Source of the DNA: Solirubrobacterales bacterium
GTDB taxonomy: Bacteria > Actinomycetota > Thermoleophilia > Solirubrobacterales > Solirubrobacteraceae
DNA: 34,285 nucleotides
Assembly (NCBI GenBank): GCA_026392385.1
Contig: JAPLCG010000066.1
Location: forward strand, 1-34,285
Direction of reading: 5' to 3'
This document shows, piece after piece, positions 1-9,140 of the stretch. Position 1 is the stretch's first letter, and each line of letters starts with the position of its first letter. The notes below the pieces were generated by a model, which was not told the DNA's origin, made no database searches, and saw nothing but the letters and a program-made list of their open reading frames with translations. The position numbers and the translations under genes are program-made.

Positions 1-472
1 GCAGATACGGAAGCCCCCAGCTGACTTCGAATCCCAACCCCAAGGCCGTCAGCAGCTTCGCGAGCAGCCAGCAGGCCGGTAGGAAGCAAATGTTAAATAG
101 AGCAAGCCAACTAGCCCAGCGCCCAACAACATCCCTAATCGGATTCCGCAGAATCCCAACCGCAGAAATCAGCGCTGCCGCCACGATTGCGAGCATCGCA
201 ATCAGCATCAGCCCACGCCCAAATACTCCTTCTGAGAAGCCGTTTGGATTCCTCCCCTTTGCCCCTCCAAGCAGCTGAACGAGCGCTACAGTCGCGACAG
301 CAACGCCATCAATCAGCCATGCCGAACGCAGCAGTAGCAGCGCTTGGCGATCTTGATCACCGCTTTGGTTCGGGGTTACTGACGTTTTCAGCCTTTCGTT
401 CTGAGGGTAGTCAGACAGGAAGTACGGGATCCTGAGCTGCTCCCCAAACCTCGCGATTGTTATCGCGTTCAA
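1..472 (-). CDS. Partial membrane protein of unknown family, running off the left edge; start uncertain (TTG at 472 is one candidate)
   Basis: Reverse-strand frame open from about 472 to base 1. The translation has three hydrophobic stretches (AWLIDGVAVATVALVQLL; GLMLIAMLAIVAAALISAVGIL; WASWLALFNICFLPACWLLAKLLTALGLGF). Not in the ORF track, presumably because it reaches the window edge. Confidence 0.45.
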   Translation of the reverse strand, partial: MNAITIARFGEQLRIPYFLSDYPQNERLKTSVTPNQSGDQDRQALLLLRSAWLIDGVAVATVALVQLLGGAKGRNPNGFSEGVFGRGLMLIAMLAIVAAALISAVGILRNPIRDVVGRWASWLALFNICFLPACWLLAKLLTALGLGFEVSWGLPYL

Positions 473-1643
473 CACGACGCCTTGCGCGTAATTCGAGGAA
501 GAATTCGATCCCAGCCTCAGCAAAGATCTCTCGAACCTCCGCCTGATCGGCTGAATCTAGTGCCGCGAAATCGGCCTGGAGCCGCTGGAGGTGAAGCAAG
601 CGGTATGGAATCACGTGGGTCTCCATCGGGATGCCGCGCCATGTCCACTGAGTCTTGCCAAGCGACCGCCTCGTTGCCTTACCGCCGACAACATCTCCCG
701 CTTCTACTTCATCGTTGTCGGCAAGCCACTGATCAATGAACTGAACATGAGCGATTAGGTCATCGGCAAACTCAGCTCCGACGTACTCGAGCAGCGCCCG
801 CAGAGTCGCAGGGATTGAATCATCTGCGAAAAGCTCGTCCGGTACATCGCCGTACTCGCCCGTATCAGCGATCGGCGAATTCATCCGTTCGACCCAGCGC
901 CAAACTGGCCATGCTTCGCGACGCATGATCATTGCTGGCGCAGCGTCACGGGCAAGATGCGCGTAGAGCGGCCCGATCAGCGAAAAGTCTCCAAGTGTTG
1001 GTCTCCCGCCGAGTAGGTAAGGCGCTGTTTCAAGGTGGGCAGCAAACAGTGCGAGGAACTCCGAGTAGGAGCGCTCGATCTCCGGGATCGTTTCCGGCGT
1101 AACACCAAGTTCAACAGTCAGTTTGCGCATCCGTTGGGCGGCGAAGTTACTTACCTCGGCGCGAGCTTCGGCCTGATTGGCAGTCGCAAGATCTGGTCCG
1201 AAGTTAAATGTTGACTTCACATCCTCGTTTCCGCCGATAGGAAGGAACAGACCGCGACCAAAATCCTCCGCGACAAACGGCATATTTAGATCATCGAAGT
1301 TCCAACGGAAGTGCAGTGCTGGTCGCATCAAACCTTCGCTTCCAAACAATGCGAATAGGTCTGAAACAACCCTCTGGACACCAAGCGGCGGGTTTGCTGA
1401 GCGCTCTATTGGCACCAGCTGATCGAGGTAGTCAAATATGTCGGCGGTGTCTTGAATCAACCTTCCGTCATCGGTTTGCAGAACGGGAAGAATCCAGCGC
1501 CCGATTTCAGGCACAACCTGCTCGCCATAACGCGGATCACCAGGTGGACGTTCGATGTAATCGATCCGCTGTTTGACCAGGTAGGAGCGTGCCTTTGCCG
1601 AGTAAAGCGACGAGCGCATTGCGTAAAGAACGGGAAGCGTCAT
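411..1643 (-). CDS. Glutathione S-transferase family protein with a long C-terminal region
   Basis: N-terminal thioredoxin-like GST motif MTLPVLYAMRSSLYSAKARSYLVKQRIDYIERPPG...LPVLQTDDGRLIQDTADIFDYLD; helical C-terminal GST-like region (PYLLGGRPTLGDFSLIGPLYAHL). Start chosen at the ATG at 1643. Confidence 0.8.
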   Translation of the reverse strand: MTLPVLYAMRSSLYSAKARSYLVKQRIDYIERPPGDPRYGEQVVPEIGRWILPVLQTDDGRLIQDTADIFDYLDQLVPIERSANPPLGVQRVVSDLFALFGSEGLMRPALHFRWNFDDLNMPFVAEDFGRGLFLPIGGNEDVKSTFNFGPDLATANQAEARAEVSNFAAQRMRKLTVELGVTPETIPEIERSYSEFLALFAAHLETAPYLLGGRPTLGDFSLIGPLYAHLARDAAPAMIMRREAWPVWRWVERMNSPIADTGEYGDVPDELFADDSIPATLRALLEYVGAEFADDLIAHVQFIDQWLADNDEVEAGDVVGGKATRRSLGKTQWTWRGIPMETHVIPYRLLHLQRLQADFAALDSADQAEVREIFAEAGIEFFLELRARRRVERDNNREVWGAAQDPVLPV

Positions 1644-1818
1644 TGCAAGTACTGGTGGGGATTGTCGCTCCGCGGCACACGACAACCATAAGTGATTATC
1701 AACCGGTCAGGGGACTCGACAGTCAAGCTGGTCATCGAACTGACCGGTGCCTGGAACGAAATCAGTTTTCGGGTTCCTCCGATACGGCTCTCGGGAATCA
1801 CCTCTACTCTCTAACGCG

Positions 1819-2340
1819 ATGACCATCCGAACCGACCACTTCCGCAATGTCCCCGACTGGCCACGCGATGGGATCCAATTCAAGGACATCGGCCCGATTC
1901 TCAGCGACCCAGGGTTGCTTTCTCTAGCCGCCGACTCGCTACTTGAAGAATCAAGATCGCTGACGAAGGATGTTGATTTTGTAATAGCGCCAGAGGCACG
2001 GGGCTTCCTATTCGGCGCGACGCTCGCCCTCGGATACGACGCAGGATTTATACCGGCCCGAAAGCCGGGAAAGCTGCCGCCAAAGACGCGCTCGGTTGCC
2101 TATGAACTCGAATACGGCGAAGACCATCTGCACCTTTCGCATCGCGAGTTTGAGGGTGCTCGAGTGCTAATCCACGACGACCTCTTAGCTACTGGCGGAA
2201 CAGCAGCAGCGCTCGTCAGCCTCGTACGCGAGCTAGGAGCCGAGGTAGTCGGCGCCATCTTCCTAGCTGAAATCGAACCACTTAACGGCAGAACCGCCCT
2301 AATCGAAGTTCCGGTTGCGTCGGTCGTTCAGTTCACTTAG
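1819..2340 (+). CDS. apt: Adenine phosphoribosyltransferase
   Basis: MTIRTDHFRNVPDWPRDGIQFKDIGPILSDPG...VDFVIAPEARGFLFGATLAL...VLIHDDLLATGGTAAALVSLV, the classic Apt PRPP-binding motif. Confidence 0.93.
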   Translation: MTIRTDHFRNVPDWPRDGIQFKDIGPILSDPGLLSLAADSLLEESRSLTKDVDFVIAPEARGFLFGATLALGYDAGFIPARKPGKLPPKTRSVAYELEYGEDHLHLSHREFEGARVLIHDDLLATGGTAAALVSLVRELGAEVVGAIFLAEIEPLNGRTALIEVPVASVVQFT

Positions 2341-3377
2341 TTGCCGTCAAGTGCGCTGTTGACGAGCGCATCTGCAGCAGCGTTTTCAGCTCTTGGCACG
2401 GTCTTAATCGTCCAAGAACTGAAGTTCTTCAGTTCGGTAATGACCGAGGCGTGAAGTGGCTTCATATCCGCATGCTTCACGCGGTAGTCACCAGTGATTT
2501 GCTTAGCAACTAGCTCCGAGTCGCCGACTAGATCAACAGCATCGGCTCCGAGCTCAGCGGCCCGCTGGAGGCCGCGGATTACGGCCCGATACTCAGCGAC
2601 ATTGTTTGTAGCATCGCCAATTCGCTCGCCGATCTGATCGACAAGGCTGCCGGACTGATCGGTGATTACTACGCCGATGCCGGCTGGCCCAGGGTTCCCT
2701 CTTGAGCCGCCATCGCAGTGGATTGTGACCCTCAAGTGAGCATGTGGACGAGTGAGCATGTGGACGCTACCGTCGCCCTCGGCCCGAGCATTACCAGGCC
2801 GCTCTGGATCACTTAGATCCTCAAGCTCTGAACCACGCTCTCGCTCGACGATCGTTGCTCCACCCGGCCCCGATTCGACGCGCCAGCGATACCAGCAGAG
2901 ATCCCACATGACGAGAATCTCGACTCCCTGACCCGGGTAATCCTCGATAAAGACTTTTGGTTCACCAAGCGAGTTGGCGATTCCAGAGACAGTCTCCGGC
3001 AAGGGGCTGCTGTTGAACTCCTCAACCGCCGCCTTGACCCGCCCGATCGGCCCAGTCGGTTGAGCGGTTACCCGACGTGGCGGTGGTTCAGGAGCTCGAC
3101 CTGCTGAATGGTTGTTGTTCCGTTGCCGCAGACGGTCAAGCAGGCTCGCTCCTCCGGTAGCCGGACGAGTCTCTCGTTGCTTGGTTTCGCGCTCACGCCG
3201 CCATCCGCCGCGGAGAGCAGCCGGCTGACAGAGGACACAGGCTATTTTCGCCTCGCCATCAAGGTAGAAAGGGTCACTAGTTTCGCCGCGCAGAAGTGTT
3301 CTGTGACAGAACGCGCAGGTAACCACCTGAAACGAGGGTCTTATCTTTCTTGTCTCCACGGGAGTCCAGAGTACCAC
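2337..3377 (-). CDS. rnhA: RNase HI-family protein with N-terminal zinc-ribbon-like and unknown middle domains
   Basis: C-terminal VTIHCDGGSRGNPGPAGIGVVITD...NNVAEYRAVIRGLQRA...DLVGDSELVAKQITGDYRVKH...AENAAADALVNSA carries RNase H catalytic motifs. N-terminal CAFC-x24-CVLC. Middle PLPETVSGIANSLGEPKVFIEDYPGQGVEILVMWDLCWYRWRV. Confidence 0.85.
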   Translation of the reverse strand: MVLWTPVETRKIRPSFQVVTCAFCHRTLLRGETSDPFYLDGEAKIACVLCQPAALRGGWRRERETKQRETRPATGGASLLDRLRQRNNNHSAGRAPEPPPRRVTAQPTGPIGRVKAAVEEFNSSPLPETVSGIANSLGEPKVFIEDYPGQGVEILVMWDLCWYRWRVESGPGGATIVERERGSELEDLSDPERPGNARAEGDGSVHMLTRPHAHLRVTIHCDGGSRGNPGPAGIGVVITDQSGSLVDQIGERIGDATNNVAEYRAVIRGLQRAAELGADAVDLVGDSELVAKQITGDYRVKHADMKPLHASVITELKNFSSWTIKTVPRAENAAADALVNSALDGN

Positions 3378-3413
3378 CGCAAACCAGCTCGATTTTGGAG
3401 CGCAGCTAGCCGT

Positions 3414-4361
3414 TCAGGCGCGCGGATGGGCGCTACGCCAAGCTGACTTGAGGCGAGCTGACTCAACTCGCGTATAGACCTGAGTCGTGGAAATTGATTC
3501 GTGGCCGAGCATCTCTTGAATCGAACGGAGATCAGCACCGCCATCGAGTAGATGTGTCGCAAAGGAGTGGCGCAGCGCGTGTGGATGTATTCCACCCGGG
3601 AGCCCAGCCCGCTGTGCCCAGAGCTTCAAACGGCGGCGCACATCCGATGTAGAAAGCCGCCGCCCATGTCGGCTTATAAACAATGCGGCTTGATCCGCGT
3701 CGCTTACAAGTGCGCCTCGCCCCTTCGCGAGCCAAGCGCTTACCGCCTTCGCGGCAGGCTCACCAACTGGAACGGTTCTCGTCTTCGAGCCCTTGCCCTC
3801 CACTCGAATCGACTCCGAATCAAAGTCAATCGCGCCTAGGTCAAGAGCAACGATCTCTCCGGCACGGAGGCCGCTGGAGTAAGCCAGCTCAAACATCGCC
3901 CTGTCGCGCGTTTCAAGCGGCGTCCGAGCGGGGATGCTCGCGAGTAGACGATCAACCTCAGCTGCTGAGAGAACATCAGGCAGATCACGACGCAGTCGCG
4001 GAGCAGAAAGAAGTTCGGCCGGGTTCTGATCAATCTGCCCGGCAAGCATCATGTTGCGGAAAAACGACCGAAAGGCCGCCAGGCGGCGGGCGATAGTGCT
4101 CGGCACAAGGCCGCGCTGCGACAATTCAGCAGCGTGCCGTCGCAGATCCCTGGCTCTCAACTGATCGGGATTCCTGTCGCGCTTTGCCGACCACACGGCA
4201 AGCTCTGCAAGGTCACTGGCGTACGCCTTATGTGTAGGGGCTGCTACGCCCTCCCTCTCTAAAGCAGCCGAGAACTGTTCAAGGGCGAGGATCCAAGCAG
4301 GCGGTAGTGCGCTCTCGAGGCTCGTGCCGATACTCTCGCGATCCATGGGCGCATTCTTCAT
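3414..4361 (-). CDS. Tyrosine recombinase XerC/XerD family
   Basis: Complete catalytic set: SSGLRAGEIVAL, GKGSKTRTVPV, HPHALRHSFATHLLDGGADLRSIQEMLGHESISTTQVYTRV. Alternative start at 4346. Confidence 0.92.
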   Translation of the reverse strand: MKNAPMDRESIGTSLESALPPAWILALEQFSAALEREGVAAPTHKAYASDLAELAVWSAKRDRNPDQLRARDLRRHAAELSQRGLVPSTIARRLAAFRSFFRNMMLAGQIDQNPAELLSAPRLRRDLPDVLSAAEVDRLLASIPARTPLETRDRAMFELAYSSGLRAGEIVALDLGAIDFDSESIRVEGKGSKTRTVPVGEPAAKAVSAWLAKGRGALVSDADQAALFISRHGRRLSTSDVRRRLKLWAQRAGLPGGIHPHALRHSFATHLLDGGADLRSIQEMLGHESISTTQVYTRVESARLKSAWRSAHPRA

Positions 4362-4668
4362 AGATACAAGCAGCGGTCAGGTTGCAACGCTGAAGCAGCT
4401 TTCACGTGCCGGCCTAAGCGGCGAAGATGGCCCCGAGATGCCGTGGTTCAAGATCAACTGCCCACACGATGCGAGCACACTCTGGCATGCGGTACTTGTC
4501 AAAGAAGAGCGCGGGATCCACATCGGCACATTAACTCTTCGACATGGCTCAAACCATGCCTCCCTGCTCGCTAACGGCTGGACCGAAATCCCGCCCGAAG
4601 ATGTTGGTAGCCAATTGGCTGGACATCAGGGCGAAGACGAGATCAGCCGATCACCTTGGACCGAATAG
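4345..4668 (+). CDS. Hypothetical protein (about 107 aa from the ATG at 4345)
   Basis: Open frame filling the space between xerC/D and the L,D-transpeptidase gene: MGAFFIDTSSGQVATLKQLSRAGLSGEDGPEMPWFKINCPHDASTLWHAVLVKEERGIHIGTLTLRHGSNHASLLANGWTEIPPEDV. No family recognised. Confidence 0.55.
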   Translation: MGAFFIDTSSGQVATLKQLSRAGLSGEDGPEMPWFKINCPHDASTLWHAVLVKEERGIHIGTLTLRHGSNHASLLANGWTEIPPEDVGSQLAGHQGEDEISRSPWTE

Positions 4669-4680
4669 CAGGCGGACTAG

Positions 4681-5721
4681 CTAGTTGATGTAGACCGGGT
4701 CGCCGACGGAAACGCGGTCGTAGAGATCGATCACATCCGAAACTGCCATTCGGATGCAGCCGTGCGAAGCCGCTGATCCGAGCGAACCTTCAGCAGATGT
4801 GCCGTGGATTCCTGCACCGGCCGCAACGCCCATCCAGCGAGCCCTAATTGGATTATCGGGGCCAGGTGGAATCACTTTGCCGGCTAATGCGCCCGCCCAT
4901 GCACTCTTTGGGACATGCCAAGATGGGTTTTCCTGCTTGTCCTGGATCGAATAAAGGCCGGTCGGAGTCTCAAGCCCTGCCATTCCAACTGCGATTGGAT
5001 AGGTGCGATCGAGCTTTAGACCCTTCCAGAGATAGAGCTTGAAGCCAGAACGGCTCACTGTGATCACAGTTGGGTAGCTCTCCACAAGCCCGGCACGGGT
5101 TGTCTTTGGAGCGACACTTGTAGTCGGCGCCTTAATTACTACTGCGCTATGGCCTGAATGCCCGAGTGACGCAACAATTTTGTTCGCTAGTGGCTTACGG
5201 CTAACAGCAATTCCATTGCTTCCGTCAGCCGTTCCGAGACTGGTTGATGTGTAGAGAAGGTGAGCTTCGACTGGCGAACGGTCAGTCTGCTTGGCTACGG
5301 AATCTACAAAGCGATTCACTTCCAGAAGCGAAAGCCTGACATGAGGATTGATCGCAGCACTGACCTTGCCACCAGAGATGTTCCGCCAGACACGCTCGCC
5401 GATCCAACCGGAGCGGCTGCGATCCAAAGCCTTCTCGACTGCCGCCGAAACATTTACTTTGACGCGGGCCTGCTGAGCAGTCAGGCGAAAGCGTCGGTTA
5501 CCGGCAACTACTACTACTGGAGCCTGGTTCTCGGCTCCAAGCTCGGCTGTAAGAACCTTGGTCGCCTCTTCTGTATTCATGCCTCCGACTTGAACGCCGG
5601 CTACTGAAACTCCCGGTGCAATCGTCTTGCTTGTTGAGCTGTCATAGGCAAATGCCCCACCAGCAACAGCAAGCAGTACGCCTAGGCAGGCGAGGAGAAT
5701 CCAAAGCGCGCGTGACATCAA
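4681..5721 (-). CDS. L,D-transpeptidase (YkuD domain) with N-terminal membrane anchor
   Basis: N-terminal hydrophobic anchor ALWILLACLGVLLAVAGGAFAY; C-terminal IHGTSAEGSLGSAASHGCIRMAVSDVIDLYDRVSVGDPVYI, the YkuD HXn-SHGC catalytic motif. Start TTG 5721 or ATG 5718. Confidence 0.9.
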   Translation of the reverse strand: MMSRALWILLACLGVLLAVAGGAFAYDSSTSKTIAPGVSVAGVQVGGMNTEEATKVLTAELGAENQAPVVVVAGNRRFRLTAQQARVKVNVSAAVEKALDRSRSGWIGERVWRNISGGKVSAAINPHVRLSLLEVNRFVDSVAKQTDRSPVEAHLLYTSTSLGTADGSNGIAVSRKPLANKIVASLGHSGHSAVVIKAPTTSVAPKTTRAGLVESYPTVITVSRSGFKLYLWKGLKLDRTYPIAVGMAGLETPTGLYSIQDKQENPSWHVPKSAWAGALAGKVIPPGPDNPIRARWMGVAAGAGIHGTSAEGSLGSAASHGCIRMAVSDVIDLYDRVSVGDPVYIN

Positions 5722-5780
5722 TTCGCAGAGTACCCCGCCTTACGGATCTAGATGCCGATTGACCTGTTGATTGCGAGTGG

Positions 5781-6350
5781 CTAGCTATCCGACGGTCGGT
5801 CGGAAAGAAGCGGCTCCAGCAATCCCGCGAGAGTCGGCCAGTCGGCCGCTGAAATAACGCCCTCCGCCTCACAGATCTCCTCATTCCACGGATGGCTGAG
5901 CGTCGCCGGAATGATGCCCACTGCTAATGCATTTTCGATATTGACCGGTGAATCATCAACCAGAAGGTCAATACCAAGCTCTACGCAACGAGAAATCTTG
6001 TCGAACGAGCAGTGCAGGTCATCGTGTGGAAGTCCCACTTCGTTAAGCCACTGCGCGGTTAAATCGTAGGCCTCGTCAGCGCGATGACTTGTTATGTGGA
6101 TCCAATGCCCATCATCAACCCAGCGTTTTACGGTTTCGATCGCACCCGGATATGGCTCAGCCGTAAGTACGAACTCAGCCGAGTGCGTTTCAGCTACGAC
6201 AACTGCAACCTGCTCCGGGCGAAGGTTTCCGATACCCCAGTCGCGCTGATTCTCATAAGGCATGTCAATCCCAAAGCGACGCTCAACTACGGTGGAAAAC
6301 TGATCCCAGTAGTGGTGCAGCGTTGAGTCAATATCAAGCGCGATTCGCAA
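5781..6350 (-). CDS. HAD-family 5'-nucleotidase-like hydrolase
   Basis: LRIALDIDSTLHHYWDQFSTVVERRFGI...WIHITSHRAD...DLLVDDSPVNIENALAVGI (HAD motifs). TTG start at 6350 proposed; the ORF track start at 6473 would overlap ilvD. Confidence 0.7.
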   Translation of the reverse strand: MRIALDIDSTLHHYWDQFSTVVERRFGIDMPYENQRDWGIGNLRPEQVAVVVAETHSAEFVLTAEPYPGAIETVKRWVDDGHWIHITSHRADEAYDLTAQWLNEVGLPHDDLHCSFDKISRCVELGIDLLVDDSPVNIENALAVGIIPATLSHPWNEEICEAEGVISAADWPTLAGLLEPLLSDRPSDS

Positions 6351-6372
6351 TCTGATCGCTCCCGCTCGTCGA

Positions 6373-8052
6373 TCAGTGTGTGAGAGCACCCTCAGCGGCG
6401 CTCCCAACATCTCGTGCATACTTCTTGAGGACAACCGGGATATCGGAGCGCTCCGGCGAAACCCAATCGGCAACCCGCTCAGCGATCTGCTCGTCTGTTA
6501 GGTCAACTGACAACAAACGCTTGGCAACGTCAATCGTGACGATGTCACCGTTGCGGACAGCAGCGATTGGTCCGCCCCTCGCCGCCTCGGGGGCAACATG
6601 CCCAGCCATAAATCCGTGAGTAGCACCAGAGAATCGGCCGTCGGTCAGCAGCGCGACATCCTCGCCAAGCCCAGCTCCGACAAGCGCCGCGGTGACGGCG
6701 AGCATCTCGCGCATGCCGGGGCCGCCAGCTGGTCCTTCGTTACGGATGACGACAACATCGCCAGTGACAATTCCGCCATTGCCAACTGCGCTCATCGCAA
6801 GCTCTTCACTGTCAAAGACCTTGGCGGGACCACCATGCATCCTTCGCTCATGGCCTGCAAGTTTCACGACACAGCCTTCCGGCGCAAGATTTCCAAACAG
6901 GATCGCCAGCCCGCCGCTTTCGCTGATTGGATCCGAAAGCGGACGCACCACCTGCTGATCAGGTGACTCGATCGCCTTGTCTGCATGCTCACCGACGGTG
7001 CCGCCTGTAACAGTCAGAGCTGACTCGTTGAGCAGGCCAGCCTCCTTGAGTCGCGACAGCACGAGCGGCACGCCACCGGCCCGATAGAGGTCAACCGCAA
7101 CAAACTTTCCGCCAGGCTTCAGGTCACAGAGGAGTGGCGTCCGCTCACTGATCTCATCGAAGTCGGAGAGTTCGAGCGGCACACCCATTTCGCGTGCCAA
7201 AGCCATCAGGTGAAGAACCGCATTTGTCGATCCGCCACTCATCGCCACCGATGCAATCGCATTGTGGATGCTGTCGCGTGTGATGATGTCGCTCGGACGG
7301 ATTCCCTTCTCAAGCACATCCATTACAAGGCGGCCGGCTTCAAACGCGACCTCAGCTTTAGTTGAGTCCAACGCAGGCACCATCGCTGATGCGACCGGGC
7401 TAATCCCCATCACCTCGAATGCGACGGCCATCGTGTTCGCAGTGAACTGTCCACCACATGCTCCCGCCCCTGGCGATGCCACTGACTCAAGCTCAGCAAG
7501 CCTTTCGTCGCTCATTTGCCCTGATGCATGCGCGCCAACGGCCTCAAAAACATCCTGAATCGTTACATCGTGACCTTCGAAATGACCAGGCATGATTGAG
7601 CCGCCGTAGAGCATCACCGATGGAACATCGACTCTTGCCAGTGCCATAACAGCGCCTGGGATTGTCTTGTCGCATCCGGAGAGAGCGACGATTCCGTCAA
7701 ACATGTGGCCGCGGGCTACAAGTTCAATCGAATCAGCAATCACTTCACGGGAGACGAGTGAGGTACGCATCCCCTCCGTCCCCATCGTTATTCCATCTGA
7801 GATCGCGATCGTGTTGAGCTCCATCGGCGTACCGCCAGCAGCCCTGATGCCTTCCTTGACCTTGGCCGCAAGCGCCCGCAGGTGGAAGTTGCAAGGCATC
7901 GTCTCGATCCAAGTTGAGGCGACACCAATGATTGGCTTAGCGAGGGCTTCATCATCAAACCCAATGCCCTTCAAGTAGGCCCGTGCAGGCGCCCTCTCGG
8001 GACCTTCGGTCAGAACTCGGCTTCGGTGCTTGGTATCGAATGGTTGGCTCAT
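6373..8052 (-). CDS. ilvD: Dihydroxy-acid dehydratase
   Basis: [37 protein letters not shown]...GGSIMPG...[23 protein letters not shown]...[22 protein letters not shown]. Confidence 0.95.
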   Translation of the reverse strand: MSQPFDTKHRSRVLTEGPERAPARAYLKGIGFDDEALAKPIIGVASTWIETMPCNFHLRALAAKVKEGIRAAGGTPMELNTIAISDGITMGTEGMRTSLVSREVIADSIELVARGHMFDGIVALSGCDKTIPGAVMALARVDVPSVMLYGGSIMPGHFEGHDVTIQDVFEAVGAHASGQMSDERLAELESVASPGAGACGGQFTANTMAVAFEVMGISPVASAMVPALDSTKAEVAFEAGRLVMDVLEKGIRPSDIITRDSIHNAIASVAMSGGSTNAVLHLMALAREMGVPLELSDFDEISERTPLLCDLKPGGKFVAVDLYRAGGVPLVLSRLKEAGLLNESALTVTGGTVGEHADKAIESPDQQVVRPLSDPISESGGLAILFGNLAPEGCVVKLAGHERRMHGGPAKVFDSEELAMSAVGNGGIVTGDVVVIRNEGPAGGPGMREMLAVTAALVGAGLGEDVALLTDGRFSGATHGFMAGHVAPEAARGGPIAAVRNGDIVTIDVAKRLLSVDLTDEQIAERVADWVSPERSDIPVVLKKYARDVGSAAEGALTH

Positions 8053-8078
8053 TGAATTGCAGACTAGCGGGCCGGCTC

Positions 8079-9140
8079 TCACCCGGAAGCCACCCAACTG
8101 CCTCCAGGCATCCGCCGGGCGAGACCAAGAAGTTCGAGCTGAGCAAGGCGACTGTTGAACTCTGCTGCTTCCCCCCGACTAGCAGCGTCGGGCGGATTGA
8201 CAGGTCCAGCTTCAAGCCTTTGCATCAGCTCCCGTAGCTCATGCGGCACGATCTTCGACCTTGCCACTCTCTGCAGACCAAGTTGTTCGAGCAGCTGTTC
8301 CGGCGAGCAAATTACAAGCGCGCCATCTGCTAGCAGCCTGTTAGTGCCGTGACTAAGCGGATTACTGATCAAGCCGGGTATCGCTGCCACCGTGACGCTT
8401 CGCTCAAGCGCCGCTTCGGCGGTGTGGAGTGATCCGGAGCCGACCGCAGCCTGAACCACTGTCACAACCTTCGAAAGCGATGCGATTAGCCTGTTCCTCG
8501 CCGGAAACGACCATCTCCAAACTGCAGTGCCTGGCGGCATTTCCGAGACGACGCAACCTCGGTCAACTATCTCGCGGTAAATCGGCAGATGCTTCCTGGG
8601 GTAGCAGCGATCGGCACCACCACCGAGTACGGCAGTTGTCAGCCCACGCTCCACATCCAGAGCTCCACGGTGGGCAGCGCCATCAATACCCAGCGCCAAT
8701 CCGCTGACTACGCAGATTCCAGCCGCTGCCAGCTGCGACGCTAGCTGGCGGGCAACCTCGCGGCCATAGGCATCTGCGCGTCGAGCACCGACGACTGCGA
8801 CGCTTGGCCGGGCTAGCAACCCGGCATCACCGGCAACATGCAGGACGGCTGGTGGCTCCGGGTCAATCGCAAGCGCCTTCGGCCACTCAAATTGCCCCGA
8901 GTGACAGCAAGCTGCCTGTAAGCCTGATGCGTCAATCCGACCAATCGCCGCATTGGGATCGAACTGACTCAGCCGCTTGCGAAGGGATGCACTTCGCTTT
9001 CCACCAAGCAGATGAATCATTGCCTCAGGTTCGAGTGTTAGTAACCCGCGCGGCCTGCTGCGAGGTGGCATGGTTTCGATGTGACCACCGACCTCCCCCA
9101 ACAACCAGGCGATCGATAGGCAGTCAGTACAGGGATTCAC
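8079..9140 (-). CDS. dprA: DNA-processing protein DprA/Smf
   Basis: Rossmann-like core [49 protein letters not shown]...[15 protein letters not shown]...[37 protein letters not shown] start overlaps the comM stop by 4 bp. Confidence 0.93.
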   Translation of the reverse strand: MNPCTDCLSIAWLLGEVGGHIETMPPRSRPRGLLTLEPEAMIHLLGGKRSASLRKRLSQFDPNAAIGRIDASGLQAACCHSGQFEWPKALAIDPEPPAVLHVAGDAGLLARPSVAVVGARRADAYGREVARQLASQLAAAGICVVSGLALGIDGAAHRGALDVERGLTTAVLGGGADRCYPRKHLPIYREIVDRGCVVSEMPPGTAVWRWSFPARNRLIASLSKVVTVVQAAVGSGSLHTAEAALERSVTVAAIPGLISNPLSHGTNRLLADGALVICSPEQLLEQLGLQRVARSKIVPHELRELMQRLEAGPVNPPDAASRGEAAEFNSRLAQLELLGLARRMPGGSWVASG

